Shown: positions 47,021-58,892 of the stretch, one piece after another | Numbering within the stretch: the stretch's first letter is position 1 | How the letters are laid out: each line of letters opens with the position of its first letter | Translations under genes and position numbers: made by a program | Source of the DNA: Rosa chinensis | Lineage: Eukaryota > Streptophyta > Magnoliopsida > Rosales > Rosaceae | Direction: 5' to 3' | Assembly: GCF_002994745.2 (NCBI RefSeq) | Contig: NC_037090.1 | Coordinates: 12,149,501-12,213,500, forward strand | DNA: 64,000 nucleotides | The notes under the pieces: model-generated | What the model saw: the letters and a program-made list of their open reading frames with translations, nothing else | Databases searched by the model: none | What the model was told of the DNA's origin: nothing

Positions 47021-47283
47021 AATCAGTCGTGGAAAGACTTAAGTGTTGGGAGGGAGTTAAAAATTTGGTCCCGCTTCCTTAATTTTTGACTTAGTACATT
47101 TCCGCGTTTTTTTTAAATTTTGTTTGAAAAGTATAGACATCAGTTCAGCATAAGAACCGATGTTAATTATTTTATAGAAATCAGATTTTTTAGAACCGAT
47201 GTTATAAACACAATTTACATCAGTTGAAATCCTAACTGATTTTAAAGACATGATGTCTATTAGCATTATTCTAGTAGTGAAGT

Positions 47284-48246
47284 TTCTGGAAATGGAGACT
47301 GGGATGGGATGGCCATGCTCACTGAGACCTTGGAATAGCACCCTGCCTGTCACCTTGTCTTGTATAAAGAAGCAAAATTCATCAAATATCATTCTGTAAT
47401 TGTTATCTTTACATAACTGATAAACAGATAAGAATTGTGTTGCAAGCTTTGGAACATGCAAAATTTTCTTCAATGCAAGAACAGCATGCTTACTAAGAAA
47501 GATAGAACCATTGCCAATATGCTTGATTGTCAAACCTGCACCATTTCCTATCTGGACATGATCACCAGTTACATAAGTTGTGACATTATTGAGAGCTTGA
47601 ATATCATATGTCATGTGTGAGGAAGCTCCTGAATCAGTGATCCAAACTTTATGAGTTGGTGTGGCAAGAGTGTGTTGGAGGGAGGTTGTCATGGCTGTGT
47701 GTTGCCCCTGAAGACTGACAAACTGTTGTCTTTGATTACATTCAGCAGCAGAGTGTCCAAGATTGCCATAGAGTTGACACTCAATGACTGAGGGAGATTC
47801 CATATTGCCTTGAATTTTGCTAAGATGCCAGCAAGTTTGAGCAGAGTGGATTGGCTTATCCCATATTTGACAAATAATTATTGGTTTGAAGCCACCATTG
47901 TGTCCATTGTAGCCATTGGAACTCTGAAATCCATTTGTTGGTTTGTTGGCAAAGTTTCTTGAGCCATTGTTTCCTTTGTAAGCATTATTCCAACCACTAG
48001 GATTGTTTCCGCCATTATAGTTTCTGAAACCTCCATAGTTGCCACCATTGTTGTTTCAAAAACCTCCATTATTTCCCCCATTATTGTTTCTAAAACCTCC
48101 ATAGTTGCCACCATTGTTGTTCCTAAATCCATTATGGAAGGCAGCAAGGCCGTTATAGCCATGATAGGTAGGTGTAGGCAAGATGCCCTTAGCATCCTGA
48201 GACTCAGATGAACAAGAAGAATTCTTGGCTACCATGGCAGTCATAG
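47284..48246 (-). pseudogene. Copia 2 gag C-terminus and protease
   Basis: Minus strand: MTAMVAKNSSCSSESQDAKG, then Gly/Asn/Phe-rich repeats (GGFRNNNGGNYGGFR), zinc knuckle remnants (CQLYGNLGHSAAEC) and protease TDSGASSHM. The frame runs into the CACTA insertion after PIPVSISRNF. Frame breaks near 48057 and 47850. Confidence 0.82.
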
Positions 48247-48248
48247 AT

Positions 48249-50764
48249 TGTCAGGACCCACCCCGGAATTACCCTCCTAACTCCTAGGTGGACCTGCGGG
48301 ACCCACTTTTCAAGAAAATTCGACAGAACCTCCCCTAAAAATGGGCAACCCTAAACCTGCTGAAAACACTCCTCAAATACTCTAAATGCTATGCTTGAAG
48401 CCACCCTGCTTCTTAGCAACATTCCATAATTTTCCAAGTATAAACATCAAACTCCACAATCTTAACATCTTAAACAAATACAACCCAGCAACTCAATCGT
48501 TCAACAATCTCCCAAAATAAACCACTCTTACACACATAATTATACAAAAGTATAAATCCACTCTCAACAAGTATTCAGAGCAATCTAAGGAATAGACTCG
48601 GAATATAATACAATAAGTAGGTTAATCAATAACCTACTGAGAATGGATGACAAAGGTGGTACTAGTCTCCGCTCCTATGCCGGTCCGCAACACTGTGATC
48701 TGGGCAATTTAAACCAAAGGGCCCAGGGGGAAAGTACATAAAAACGTTAGAGTGAGTGGACAAAATAAATAAGTATAAATGAAGATAAATTTATACTTTC
48801 CCACAAGTTTACAATATAAAGTCTCGATGCATGCAACGTTTATAAAACGTATTTCTTTAAACCCAAAACTCGTACAAACCATTCCAGCCCCGCTGGATAA
48901 AATAAATCGGACTAGCCCCGCTAGTCAAATCATATTAAAATATGGGGAAGAACTTTCACCATACGAAAGAAGGGAGCCTTATTGGCTCGGGTCGGAGTGT
49001 CCCACACTCTTGAGCATCCCATGCTCTCCTCTACTCACGTACGAACACATAGTAAGTAGGGAGGAGTAATAATAGGCTAGCCAGTAATATAATATATAAA
49101 TAACGACCCTAGGTATGGCGGTTTAAAAACCGTTAAATCCTTAAAGCTTCCCCAAGTCCCACGTATAAAGAACATACGAGTACGATTCCCAACCGTACTT
49201 GGAATTACGTAAAAACCGTATAAATTAACGAGGCATTCCCAATGCCAAAATCGTAATCAATAAATAATCATAGAGATTTATTTTAACCAAACTCAATTTA
49301 TAAGTAAAGTCTCAAATAAATTCGAATCCGAGCATAAATACTTTATATCCAAAACTCACAACCGTTACAAATCATAAATACTTCATGAGAAACAATATTT
49401 AAAAGTAATTCCATGAGATAATTCGCAATTAACTTTATATGCTCGGAAAAAAATACGTTAATAAAATAAATCAAGCTTTAATAAGTAAATGCATGCATCA
49501 CTTGTTTGAAAACAAAAGTCCACTCACAAAGTACGGCTAAGCTTGCCGTCGATTCAAACCCTCCTCGAGAAAATCCTCCTCACGTCCTGTACAATATAAC
49601 GTTCGTAACTTTAATTTCGGGTTGGAAAACCAAATTGGATTAATTAAAATCAACCCTAATATCAACTTTCATTGCCCAATTTCTCCCAATCTTCTTCAAT
49701 AATATTATCTCCTTAATATATAGGCTCAAAGCCAAACCGAGGAAATCCGATGGATGGATTCCTCATAATTCGTTTAATAATTTCACCAATTTTCTTGATC
49801 AACCATCAAAATTTATATTCAAATCACTTCCAAATCGATTTCCAAGCTTCGATTAATTAACTAGATGTAAAATGGATCGAATACATGTTCAACAGTCACA
49901 ATTTCCGGCCAAAACCCTGTTTCACGCGCCACCTACAGTGGCGGTGCGTGGGTTTCACGCGCCGGTGGCCAACCTCCACCTCCGGCCACCAAATTTCAGA
50001 TACAACACCTACTCAACACACTGATTCAACTTCATAACTACAACAATTCCAAATAACAACTAGAAACAGTCGAAATCAATCCAAGAACACAAACCCAGAA
50101 AATTCAAGAACCCTAATTCGATCCGGCCTCTACACTTCAAATCGTGTTACAAGGCCATAAGGGAAATGATCAGTGGCAAAAACCAAACCTTCGATGAAGA
50201 GATGGGGACCGGAGGTGGCTGGAATCGCCGGGAATCGGCAAAAGTCCCAAACTGCAGCCGGAGGAGGTTTTGCTTCGATCCGTGGTTTTCCGGCCAAATC
50301 GTGGAAAACCAAGGCTGCTGGGGTGCTCAGAGGGAGGAGGCGATCCTGGAATGACCGGTGGCACGCCTTGGGGTGGCCGGAATCGCCGGCAATCGGAGGA
50401 GGAAGGGAATGGGGCGAACCGGAGGAAGAGAGAGCTCGGGGGGGAGGAGAGAGAAAAGGGGAAGGGTGGGTTTCCGGAAATGGAAACCTACCCTAGGTAA
50501 CTTTCTGTTTTAATCAAAAATTACCGTGAACTTTCGGCCATAACTTTCGCATACGAAGTCCGATTTTTACGAACCACATAACCACGCGCTCGGTTTAACG
50601 TCCCCTACAACTTTCGTGAAGAACATTTCCTCAAATTTTGACCCGAACAAAAAGTCAACTTTTAGGGCCACTAAAACATCCAAAAAGGTTCAAAATTGAA
50701 AATATTTAACAATTCACCGTCTAATACGAAAGTAAATTGCAAATTCTTGGTTCGGGACGTAACA
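48249..50764. mobile_element. Solo LTR, 2.5 kb, probably Gypsy-type
   Basis: Begins TGTCAGGACCCACCCC and ends GGTTCGGGACGTAACA. It is flanked by the exact 5-bp duplication TAGAT (48244-48248 and 50765-50769). No internal domain and no second LTR, so the element was reduced by LTR-LTR recombination. Length, and the TGTTACGTCCCGAACC start when read on the minus strand, recall large Gypsy LTRs (Tekay-like), by inference. ORFs at 50130-50500 lie in its GC-rich part and are not genes. It splits copia 2 gag. Confidence 0.85.
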
Positions 50765-50769
50765 TAGAT

Positions 50770-51274
50770 GGTCAAGCAAGGGTCTTGGACTCATTTTCTA
50801 ACTCAGATTCAGCAGCAAGAAGCAAGGATCGAAGCTCAGACATAGAGATTGGGCATGCTTAACTTTAATCATCATTCTAACTGTACTAAACTCTTATGGT
50901 AAACCCTTAAGTATGAGTATCATAATATCTTCATCTGTAATCTTAACGCCTATAGCTGAAAGTTGATCCCTGACATTCCTGACCCTAAGTAGGTACTTAT
51001 CAATACTATCTGAACCTTTCTCAATGGATTGTAAAGTAGATTTCAATTGTAGCACATTAGATCTATACACAGTTGCATATATATCTTTCAGAGTAGTCCA
51101 TACCTCTAAGGTCGAGTTGCAACCAACAACATGAGAAAGGGCTTCAGGAGATAAAGTAGCAGTAATCAAGGAGATGAGATTGCAATCTTGTTCAAGCCAT
51201 TCTTCAAGATCCTCAGTCAGATTTGAGGTAAGATGACCATCATCAGAAATGGAGTATTGTGATGGACAAGAGTG
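50770..51274 (-). pseudogene. Copia 2 gag, UBN2 domain
   Basis: Minus strand: CPSQYSISDDGHLTSNLTED, LEEWLEQDCNLISLITATLS and LKDIYATVYRSNVLQLKSTL, ending ILILKGLP YEFSTVRM. This is the copia gag core that copia 1 has lost. A stop follows in the tail. Confidence 0.85.
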
Positions 51275-51710
51275 CACTACACCAAATATATATTTTAGAG
51301 ACAGCCACAAAACGTCTCTAAAAATATATTAGTGACTAAAATATACTTAAATTTGTCTCTAATAGAAGGAGTGACAAATTAGACTTTCGTCCCTATAGGT
51401 TGCATCTCTAAAACCTATTAGAGACACTTAGATAAAAAGTTCCGTCTCTATTACTTATTCACTGCCACATGGACAATAACTGCCAATGACAATTTAAGGT
51501 ATCTCTATTACTTTTAGAGACGGAAGAAATATTTTATTTAATATATTTTTATTTGAATATTTGATATTATTAATAATAGAATCCATCTATTATTAACCAC
51601 CAGTACACCAGTTCGATTGACATTGGAAAGAAACAGTGAATCCATCTATAACCAACGACATATATAAATTATATATAAATTTTTTTTCTGGGCAACAAAT
51701 TTGAGAAGAC
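51275..51710. mobile_element. CACTA-like fragment, one end only
   Basis: Starts CACTACACCAAATATAT and carries repeated TAGAGAC / GTCTCTAA motifs in both orientations, like subterminal repeats of a CACTA family different from element A. No matching right terminus. It separates the gag N-terminus (LLRGHGLLKF) from the UBN2 domain. Confidence 0.5.
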
Positions 51711-51855
51711 CATGGCCGCGTAGCAGAGAGTGCATATGAAAATGCGATGTAGGGTAGTTGTTGTCATCGAGCTTCACAGAGATTATACTGGAGAGATTGG
51801 TAAGAAGAGAGACTATAGTTGTGGCCACCATTGCTGCAAAAACGTCAGATCTTGA
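51711..51855 (-). pseudogene. Copia 2 gag N-terminus
   Basis: Minus strand from the ATG at about 51834: MVATTIVSLLTNLSSIISVK, then LDDNNYPTSHFHMHSLLRG. Homologous to the start of copia 1 gag; cut by the CACTA-like fragment. Confidence 0.75.
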
Positions 51856-52063
51856 ATCTTGAAGAAACCAGAGAGATCGAAGAAGAAGGGACTGAGAGAT
51901 CGAAGAAGAAAGCAAAGAGGGAAGCACAGAAGGAAGCAGAGAGTGTTGAATCCCAGGTAGAGATTTGCAAACTTAGTATTGAGAATCCATGGCTCTGGAA
52001 TATACAAAAAAAAATTACACTTTGTAATTATTTTGTATTTAATCTAATAGTAAGCGGTTTTGG

Positions 52064-52546
52064 GGAGAATAAACTCAAAGGATCACCTAAACCCTAAAAC
52101 CTTCAGGTTGCAAATTTCTTCTTTTCCGGCGGCGCCTGGACGTTGGATCTGGTCTCTGACCTCCCGCTGTCATGGGGTATGCTGCCGGACGGGAGAACTA
52201 CCATGGGACACCGTCGGGGGATTCTCTCTGGTTTTGTCAGTTGTTTCTGCTGGGATGGTGGAGATGATGATGGTCGTGTTGTCCGGGCTGGTATTTTATC
52301 CCTGCTTATAGGTTTCTTGGACCGCCGGCGTAATGGATCTTGATCGTTGGCAGTGTGGTTTGCAAGGCTGGGATCGGGGATGGTTTGGTTAGTTGTGATG
52401 CAGGTTGCGGCAGCGTAGCTTGGGCTACTGGTGATGCAGGTCGTGGCGGTTTGGATCTTGCACTGACGGCGCCGCCATGGTTTCAATCGATAATTCGATA
52501 GAGTCAGGCTGTGGGGTCAGGGAACCCGGATCGAAAAGAAAAAAAA
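52064..52546 (+). mobile_element. Poly(A)-tailed non-LTR retroposon (probable 5'-truncated LINE) with 15-bp TSD
   Basis: AGTAAGCGGTTTTGG occurs at 52049-52063 and again at 52547-52561. The 483 bp between end in GAAAAGAAAAAAA immediately before the second copy. Long variable TSD plus an A-rich 3' end is the signature of L1-type target-primed insertion. The GC-rich interior has no recognisable ORF, so it may be LINE 3' UTR, a processed transcript, or an unusual SINE. Confidence 0.75.
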
Positions 52547-52561
52547 AGTAAGCGGTTTTGG

Positions 52562-53541
52562 TACTCTTCGATAACAGTTAACCTAGATAACTCAGCGATT
52601 TTTTTATTTGGTTAATTATACGTGCGTGGTTTTCCATTTCTATTTTTCTAACTTCGGCAATAAGCTACTCCAATCCAGAAACTCAATCACACGTACCATC
52701 CGTTTAGTACCGCCGTACATGTTCCTTACCATTGTTATCTTTTATTAATGGTTACTTAATTAGAATTGGTAAGTTGAACGACCTTTATTGAATTGAATTC
52801 ATCAAAGTCAACCTTGTAAGTTTTTGACGTGCATGGTTAATCGAAAATCACTTGATCTTTAGCCCTCAATTGAAGGTTCATCCACTCATCCTTTTCTTTC
52901 ACTGGAATAATTAGTACGTATCTTCAATTCTTCATGCTCGAGTTCGTCCATAGTTAGGTACGTCAGTTGATTGATTTGTGTGATTGTAATATGCGTCTCA
53001 TAGTAGTAAAAAAAAAAAATTATATTAATCTAGTAGTAACGAGTTCAATATTGCTAAGGATATATAATTTTGAGTGCCAAACGTCTTTACCAAGTGGTGG
53101 AGTGATCGGTTCTTTGAACCTAAACCTATAACTGAAACACTGTATCACTTATCTTCATATATACAAATTGGTATACAAATTTGATAGTCCCAGCGTTTAA
53201 CAAAAAGAAAGTTGACGGCCGGGTATGGGTCTTTGTATTTTTTAGAATACTGAAGAGATCAGCTTTTATTCTAGGGTTGAGAAAGTGCGATCTTAACATT
53301 GTCAAATGCGTGATACATACGACTATAATTAGGAAGTAGAGTCCTAGTGTTAATGCTAGTTGCGTGCGATTTGATATCCTAAATAACTAATCCACAGAAA
53401 ATGTCAATTAATCAAACCTTTCGTTCATTCTAAATGAATCAACAATTCCATCCATTAAGTCAATAGTGTTATTAATTGTTTTATTAAGAAATCATTAGAA
53501 TAACATCAACCAACCAGTTTAAGCAGGATGCCATTTTTGCA

Positions 53542-53578
<37 letters not shown>

Positions 53579-54234
53579 ATTTGAGTTGAAGTGGGGTACT
53601 TATAAAACTTATTTTTGTTAGCAAGAACAATGAATTAAGGAATCGCTATGTCTGCAACAAGAACATGAATATTTAGTTCAGTTCTCAATATGAATTAAAA
53701 TAAAATTTTAAGGTCTGCAGAGCACAGGGGGCAGTTATAACTTAATTAAAGAATTCTCATGCACTTAATTTGCAGAGCCCTACAATTAGGCATCAATTGC
53801 TCATTTTCATGTACCAACGATATTGTTCTTAGCTAGCTTTGTTGTTCCTAATACTTCATAAAAATATTCTAAAAAAAAAAAAAAAAACTTCATAAAAAAT
53901 AAAAAATAAATCAGCTAATAACTACTAAAGTTTTTAAAAAATAATTTAAAAGTAGAATAAAAGTAGTGTTAATATCCAAAAGATGTTTGAACACAAATAT
54001 TCAGATCAAGAGAAAAAAAAATAAAACCCAGCACAACAACCAATACCAATCGAACCCAACACCTAAATATTGTGGATCATGCCAGCATCCACTACACTAG
54101 AGCAACCATACATTAAATCAATCAAACCAATTTATGTATACGTAACCAGATACTTCAGAATAAAAAATAAAATAAAAACTCTAGTGGGTCACGGGACCCA
54201 CTAGGCTCCACTGTGGCTCCACCCTTATATATAT
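52562..54234. other. Intergenic, no gene seen
   Basis: AT-rich; (TA)n at 53544-53576 and poly(A) stretches near 53870. Short phrases resemble TR promoter flanks (CAGGATGCCATTTTTGCAGCA at 53524, trimmed; also at 35928), so it may be an old copy of that flank. Confidence 0.45.
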
Positions 54235-54645
54235 ATCGAGGGTCCTCTTATTAAGAGATTTCTTTCTTTGGCCATTTTAAGGTATACCTTGTGGGACCCA
54301 CTTTTATATCGTATTTTGGTATCTTAATCATTCAGTTTTTAGGTCCTAATGTATAGATTATTTCTGCAAATTTTCAGCCAAGTTGATTATCGTTAAAGTA
54401 CCGAACTAGATTACATTAATGGGTGAACTGAATCTGTCTAACCTGAGTCGTTCGTGTTCATAATTGTAAATTGCAGTTATGAATGCCTTAATGATTATCA
54501 ATTTGGCTGAAAATTTGCAGAGATGATCTACTCATATAGACCTAAAAACTGAACGGTTGAGATGTGAATATGTGATTGAAAAGCAGGTCTAATGAGCGAT
54601 CTCTTAAAATGGCCAAAACAAGGATTCTCTCACTAGAATGACTTT
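54235..54645. mobile_element. Fold-back MITE copy 2
   Basis: Inverted ends around TTTGGCCATTTTAAG / CTTAAAATGGCCAAAA. The palindromic middle is shared with the TR1 intron copy (TTTTCAGCCAAGTTGATTATC; CAATTTGGCTGAAAATTTGC, trimmed). Non-coding. Confidence 0.65.
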
Positions 54646-55774
54646 TATATATATATATATATATATGTATGGGTCTGGATCATGAGACACATTATTTTAC
54701 ACAAAATTTTTACACTTCTTTTTGGCCAATAGATCTAGCTAAATTCAACGATCTTGATTAATTTCCCTCATGATGTGGAAATGACATGAAATTAAAAAAA
54801 TCATCAACCAAAAAACTAAAGAAATTCAAGTTAAACTTTTCTGGAGAGAAAATTGAACCTGAAAAAACTTATGTCCCTTCTCACTGGATGAGTAAGGGTT
54901 TGGTCTAGGGTTTCAATTCCTAGAGTTCTCTCATCCTTCCCATTCATTCCTTCTTTACTATATCTATATATGTGTGTGTGCGCGCGCGCGCGCGCGTGTG
55001 GCAAGGAGTGCGAGTGGTGTGGTGGGTGTCTTGCTTTCTTTAGTTGGTTTGTAGAATGGAGGAGTCTTTGATTGAGCTGGCCAAACGGCTAGCTTTAGAT
55101 GATGAAGAGAACTTCAATGTCATTCGAATTGAAGCAAACAGTCTATTCTACCACAATTTGCCTCACTCACACCATCACAAAAGCAATGTTTTTTGTTAAG
55201 AGTTCATGTAATTATCATTATCACCAAGCAACCAATATCATGTTCAGCAAATATTCTGGGTTCACTACCACCATCCCACATGAACGCTAACAATTTTCCC
55301 CCAGATTGTAATTATTGGACTATCAAATTGAAGCCCTAGTTCTTTATTTAACACACCACCGCCTTCATCAATTGATTCAGTTCACTCAAAAACCCTAATT
55401 TTTATAATCCACCCCAAATTCAAACCCATGTTGCCAACATTTGTTGTCTTCTCCGACCGCATTGGTTCCTCTTTTTTCTTTTCTGAAGAACATAAGTCTT
55501 ATGCTCTTCTCATTGTATTCTTGAAATTTTTATTTTAGTTTTATGTTTATAAAATGATTGTAATTAATTTTTTTTTTGGTTGAGGAAAAAATTAATTCCA
55601 TGTCACTCGCCACATCATTAGGGAAATTAATCAAGACCATTGAAATTAACAGATCTAATCGCTAAAAAGAAGTGTAAAAATTTGTGTAAAATAATGTGTC
55701 CCATAATCCGGATGCTCTGTGTATGTGTGTGTAAAAATTTATGTAAAATAATGTGTCCCATAATCCGGATCATC

Positions 55775-55820
<46 letters not shown>

Positions 55821-56194
55821 TGTCTGTCTGTCTGTATAGGGAGGATCTAGAGATAACCTCCTTAAACTTAAAATGTGATGATGTTTTTATTTTTAGCATC
55901 TAGTTTAATAATCTAAACCATTCATTCTCTAGTTATATACACACATAAATCCTATAATAAATTAGTCAAATCGGAAAACGTTTAACTATTTGATTAGAAC
56001 TATGTTCGTTTTACTTTTATCTAACGGACTATATTTGTTTACACAATTTTGAATGACCCAATGATTATGACTTTGGTTGATTTTTTTGTAGACACAATTC
56101 TTACATAGGAATCTAAAGGATCAACTGTTGAAATCATTGGATTAGGTCATATACAAGTAAGTAGTAAAAATCCTCAAATTTTTAAAATAAGGAG
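54646..56194. other. Intergenic with microsatellites; possible LINE/DUF4283-type remnant
   Basis: (TG)n(CG)n lies at 54971-55000. (GT)n with (CTGT)n lies at 55778-55836. A tandem duplication of about 65 bp is centred on AATGTGTCCCATAATCCGGA (55696 and 55750). At 55056 a short frame MEESLIELAKRLALDDEEN recalls the N-terminus of plant retroelement ORF1/DUF4283 proteins, but it ends after about 46 codons. No functional gene. Confidence 0.45.
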
Positions 56195-56610
56195 CTTCTC
56201 TATATATGGCCCTTCCACGTACTAAGCGATCCCTTTTTTTGGCCATTTTACTGATCTCTTATGGGACCCATTTTTTGACCACATTTCGGCATCTTAACCG
56301 TTTAATTTTGAAGTCTCTATGAGTAGATCACTTCCACAAATTTTCAGATAAATTGATTATTGTTAAGGCATTCATTCCTACGATTTACAATTATAAGTAT
56401 GAACGGTTCAAGTTGGACAGATTCGGTTTGTCAATTAATTTAATCTACTTTGATATCTTAATGATCATCAATTTGGCTGAAAATTTACAGAAAATATCTA
56501 TACATTAGGACCTAAAAACTGAGCGATCGAGATGCCGAAATGCGATCGAAAAGTAGGCCTCACAAAAAATCCCTTAAAATTTAAAAAAAAATGTATCTCT
56601 TAGTGAAATT
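56195..56610. mobile_element. Fold-back MITE copy 3
   Basis: Shares with copies 1 and 2 the TTTGGCCATTTTA end, the GGGACCCA block, and the inverted middle TTTTCAGATAAATTGATTAT / ATCAATTTGGCTGAAAATTT. More decayed than copy 2. Confidence 0.55.
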
Positions 56611-57045
56611 CTAAAAGAATCAAACAAGTTCCTCATTGACCCAAAAAAAAAAGGTTCCTCCTTGTATATGTAGTTATTAGGTTAACCATATAAACTAGAT
56701 CTAGGGATGTCTTACAGCATGATTCTATATTCCAATCTACATATTGAATTGACCATCCCTAACTAACTGACAAAAAATTCTACACGGTTTAGCAACTGAA
56801 GGGGAATACGTTGTCTGTTCCCTTCGCCTTCACACTTAATAATTCTACACTTTGGTTTATGTCAATACACAGCTTCGTAGCTTTTCCCCACATCCAAATT
56901 TTGGTTCATTCTTTGCTTATAACATTCAAACAGGGTTAACAACTTTCTTGCCTGTCAATTAACCACGTAAAGGAAGCAAATATATATACAGAGTAACAGA
57001 GAGACTGAGAGAGTTGCGCGCATACATATAGAAGCAAAATTATCA
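56611..57045 (+). promoter_or_regulatory. Upstream region of pseudogene TR4
   Basis: Related to the other TR upstream regions near the ATG (AATACACAGCTTCGTAG at 56863). The TATATA found just before CACAGCTTTC in TR2 and TR3 is missing here. Confidence 0.45.
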
Positions 57046-57069
57046 ATGGCAGGTTTCAATAGTTAAAGA

Positions 57070-57446
57070 TGTTAGATCAAATATGGACTTAACACATATC
57101 ATCATAAAGTAATTGGTGATTAGCTAAATGTCAAACCTAGTTTAACATGGATACAAACTGTAAATCAATACTAGTAACTTAATGAAGCAGTGTATCAATT
57201 CATTAAGGATAGTAATCCATTGCTTAGTCTACAAGAAAGGCTACAAGATTGTGATACATTAGGAATCTAACAGTGAAACCTAAACCGACAAGCAATGCTT
57301 TAATGGGAAGCTTATTGAGGTTTAAGTCTCATATATATACAGATGAATTGGTCCCTGATTACTATCACGTTTTGCATATTGTTCTGTCCATTGAGAAGCA
57401 AGTTGGTAAGTAACAGAAGATCATATTCAGTGATCGTGTTTGCAAC
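57070..57446 (+). repeat. Truncated 5' LTR, copia 3
   Basis: Matches 58407-58783; the last ~110 bp are missing. Confidence 0.85.
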
Positions 57447-57791
57447 TTCTACTATGCAAGCCGAATTTATTGCAGTATATGAAACTGTGTGTGAAGGACT
57501 TTGGATTAGGAATTTTCTCATGCAGACCAAAGTATTGAGTCACATTGTGTGATTTATTGTGACAATGAGGCTGCAGTTTTCTTTAGCAAGAACAGCAAAA
57601 GGTCAAATAATTCCAAGCATATTGATCTAAAGTATTACAGTGTTAGAGAAAGAGTAAAGCATGGTGAAATAGCTGTTTTGAGTATTGACATAAATTCACA
57701 GCTAGCAGATCCTTTCACCAAGGCATTGTCAGTGGTTGCATTCCAGAAGCATAAAGCAAGCATTGAAATTTTAGCTAATTTAGATGCTTAG
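57447..57791 (+). pseudogene. Copia 3 RNase H remnant
   Basis: Two overlapping frames encode the C-terminal half of a copia RNase H up to the natural stop (ILANLDA). There is a frame break between HIV (57550) and IYCDNEAAVF. Too short for activity. Confidence 0.8.
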
Positions 57792-58406
57792 GTTCAGTAG
57801 AGAGTTAGTCCAATTGGAGCATTTAAAATGCTAAGGCTTTTTGAGTTCTTGTGTTTTAGTTGTGATCTTTATTTTTTGTTTATCACAACTTATTTGTAAT
57901 GACAATTTTTATTATCAATAAAATTTTGAGGTATTTCCAGTTATGATTTTCCTACAGCTTTATTGTTTTGTTTTGGAAATTATCATCTTGTTTTGAATAT
58001 CAAACTTGCTATCAGATGGCTTAAATCATGTATAACATGATGTTAAAGTTCAAGCAATAATTTTAAGCCATCAGTGTTCAGTAAATTTGCTTGAGTTTCT
58101 GGTTTTAGAAACATAAAGTAGGACCTAATATATGTTTACTTGTTGATACACATTAACATATATTGTATCACTTCTGGTTTGACATATGTGGATTGCAGGA
58201 GCTTGTGTTTGTGGTTTTGAAACTCTGCATTTTTGTTAAAATGTATATTGTTTCTTGCTCTGCATAAGTAACTGTCATCTGACTATGTTGGAATGGATTT
58301 TAGATTTGAGTTTGTCATCTGGTGCGCACTTCAGTAAGTTAAGTAGGTTTTGATGTTCTCTGGCGCAAATCATCAAGTATGATATGTGTGAGTCCAAGGG
58401 GGAGAT

Positions 58407-58892
58407 TGTTAGATCAAATATGGACTTAACATATATCATCATAAAGTAATTGATGATTAGCTAAATGTCAAACCTAGTTTAACATGGATACAAATTGTAA
58501 ATCAATACTAGTAACTTAATGAAGCAGTGTATTAATTCATTAAGGATAGTAATCAATTGCTTAGTCTACAAGAAAGGCTACAAGATTGTGATACATTAGG
58601 AATCTAACAATGAAACCTAAACCAACAAGGAATGCTTTAATGGGAAGCTTCTTGAGGTTTAAGTCTCATATATATACAGATGAATTAGTCCCTGATTACT
58701 ACCACGTTTTGCATATTGTTCTATGCATTGAGAAGCAAATTGGTAAGTAACAGAATACCATATTCAGTGATCGTGTTTGCAGCTGCAGAGATGGAATCCA
58801 TGCCTACGATTGCTGAAGGTAAGCTTTAGTTTTTTTGTGATTGTTGTCAAAGCTTGTATGCATACGTTGTGAGCATGTATATGGTTTTTACA
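58407..58892 (+). repeat. 3' LTR, copia 3
   Basis: Preceded by AAGGGGGAGAT and followed by TSD AAAGA. Confidence 0.88.

Larger units (their letters stand above)
42115..47279. mobile_element. CACTA element A (5.2 kb) with captured host exons
   Basis: Ends CACTACTAGGATAAAGGTCA and, at the right, ATTATTCTAGTAGTG, with TSD AAG (42112-42114 and 47280-47282). Dense subterminal repeats occur at both ends (see 42130-42990). It has no recognisable transposase. The interior includes pieces of at least three host genes with introns, all on the minus strand: exostosin GT47, R2R3-MYB and PDR-type ABC transporter. It is inserted in the pre-integrase region of copia 2. This is a gene-capturing, non-autonomous En/Spm-type element. 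Confidence 0.88.
38909..52010 (-). mobile_element. Ty1-copia retrotransposon 2 (minus strand), split by three insertions, 5' LTR missing
   Basis: Same lineage as copia 1 by protein sequence, but with a different LTR. Minus-strand order from the right: leader and gag (51850 down), protease (47803-47284), integrase (42113-41215), RT (40772-40143 and 40133 on), RNase H (to 39260), then PPT GAGGGGGGA and the 3' LTR (39251-38909). It is interrupted by a CACTA-like piece (51275-51710), a solo LTR (48249-50764) and a CACTA element (42115-47279). No 5' LTR was found upstream of gag; sequence there ends near a damaged PBS-like CAGAGCC at about 51990. Frameshifts and stops make it inactive. Confidence 0.85.
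57070..58892 (+). mobile_element. Copia 3: internally deleted LTR retrotransposon in TR4 exon 1
   Basis: The complete 3' LTR is 58407-58892 (486 bp; TGTTAGATC...TTTTTACA). The 5' LTR (57070-57446) is cut at GTGTTTGCA. TSD AAAGA is at 57065-57069 and 58893-58897. The 5' LTR joins directly to the end of RNase H (TMQAEFIAVYETVCEGLWIR; DNEAAVFFSKNSKRSNNSKH; QLADPFTKAL), ending at 57791. A long non-coding tail and a GGGGGAGAT purine tract follow. The PBS, gag, protease, integrase and RT are all gone. The family differs from copia 1 and 2. Confidence 0.88.

Noticed and set aside
50130..50500. Overlapping GC-rich ORFs as a gene
   Set aside because: They occur on both strands within the solo LTR and have no domain.
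55099..55290. 63-codon ORF near the TG/CG microsatellite
   Set aside because: Out of frame with the more plausible MEESLIELAKRL start and without any domain.
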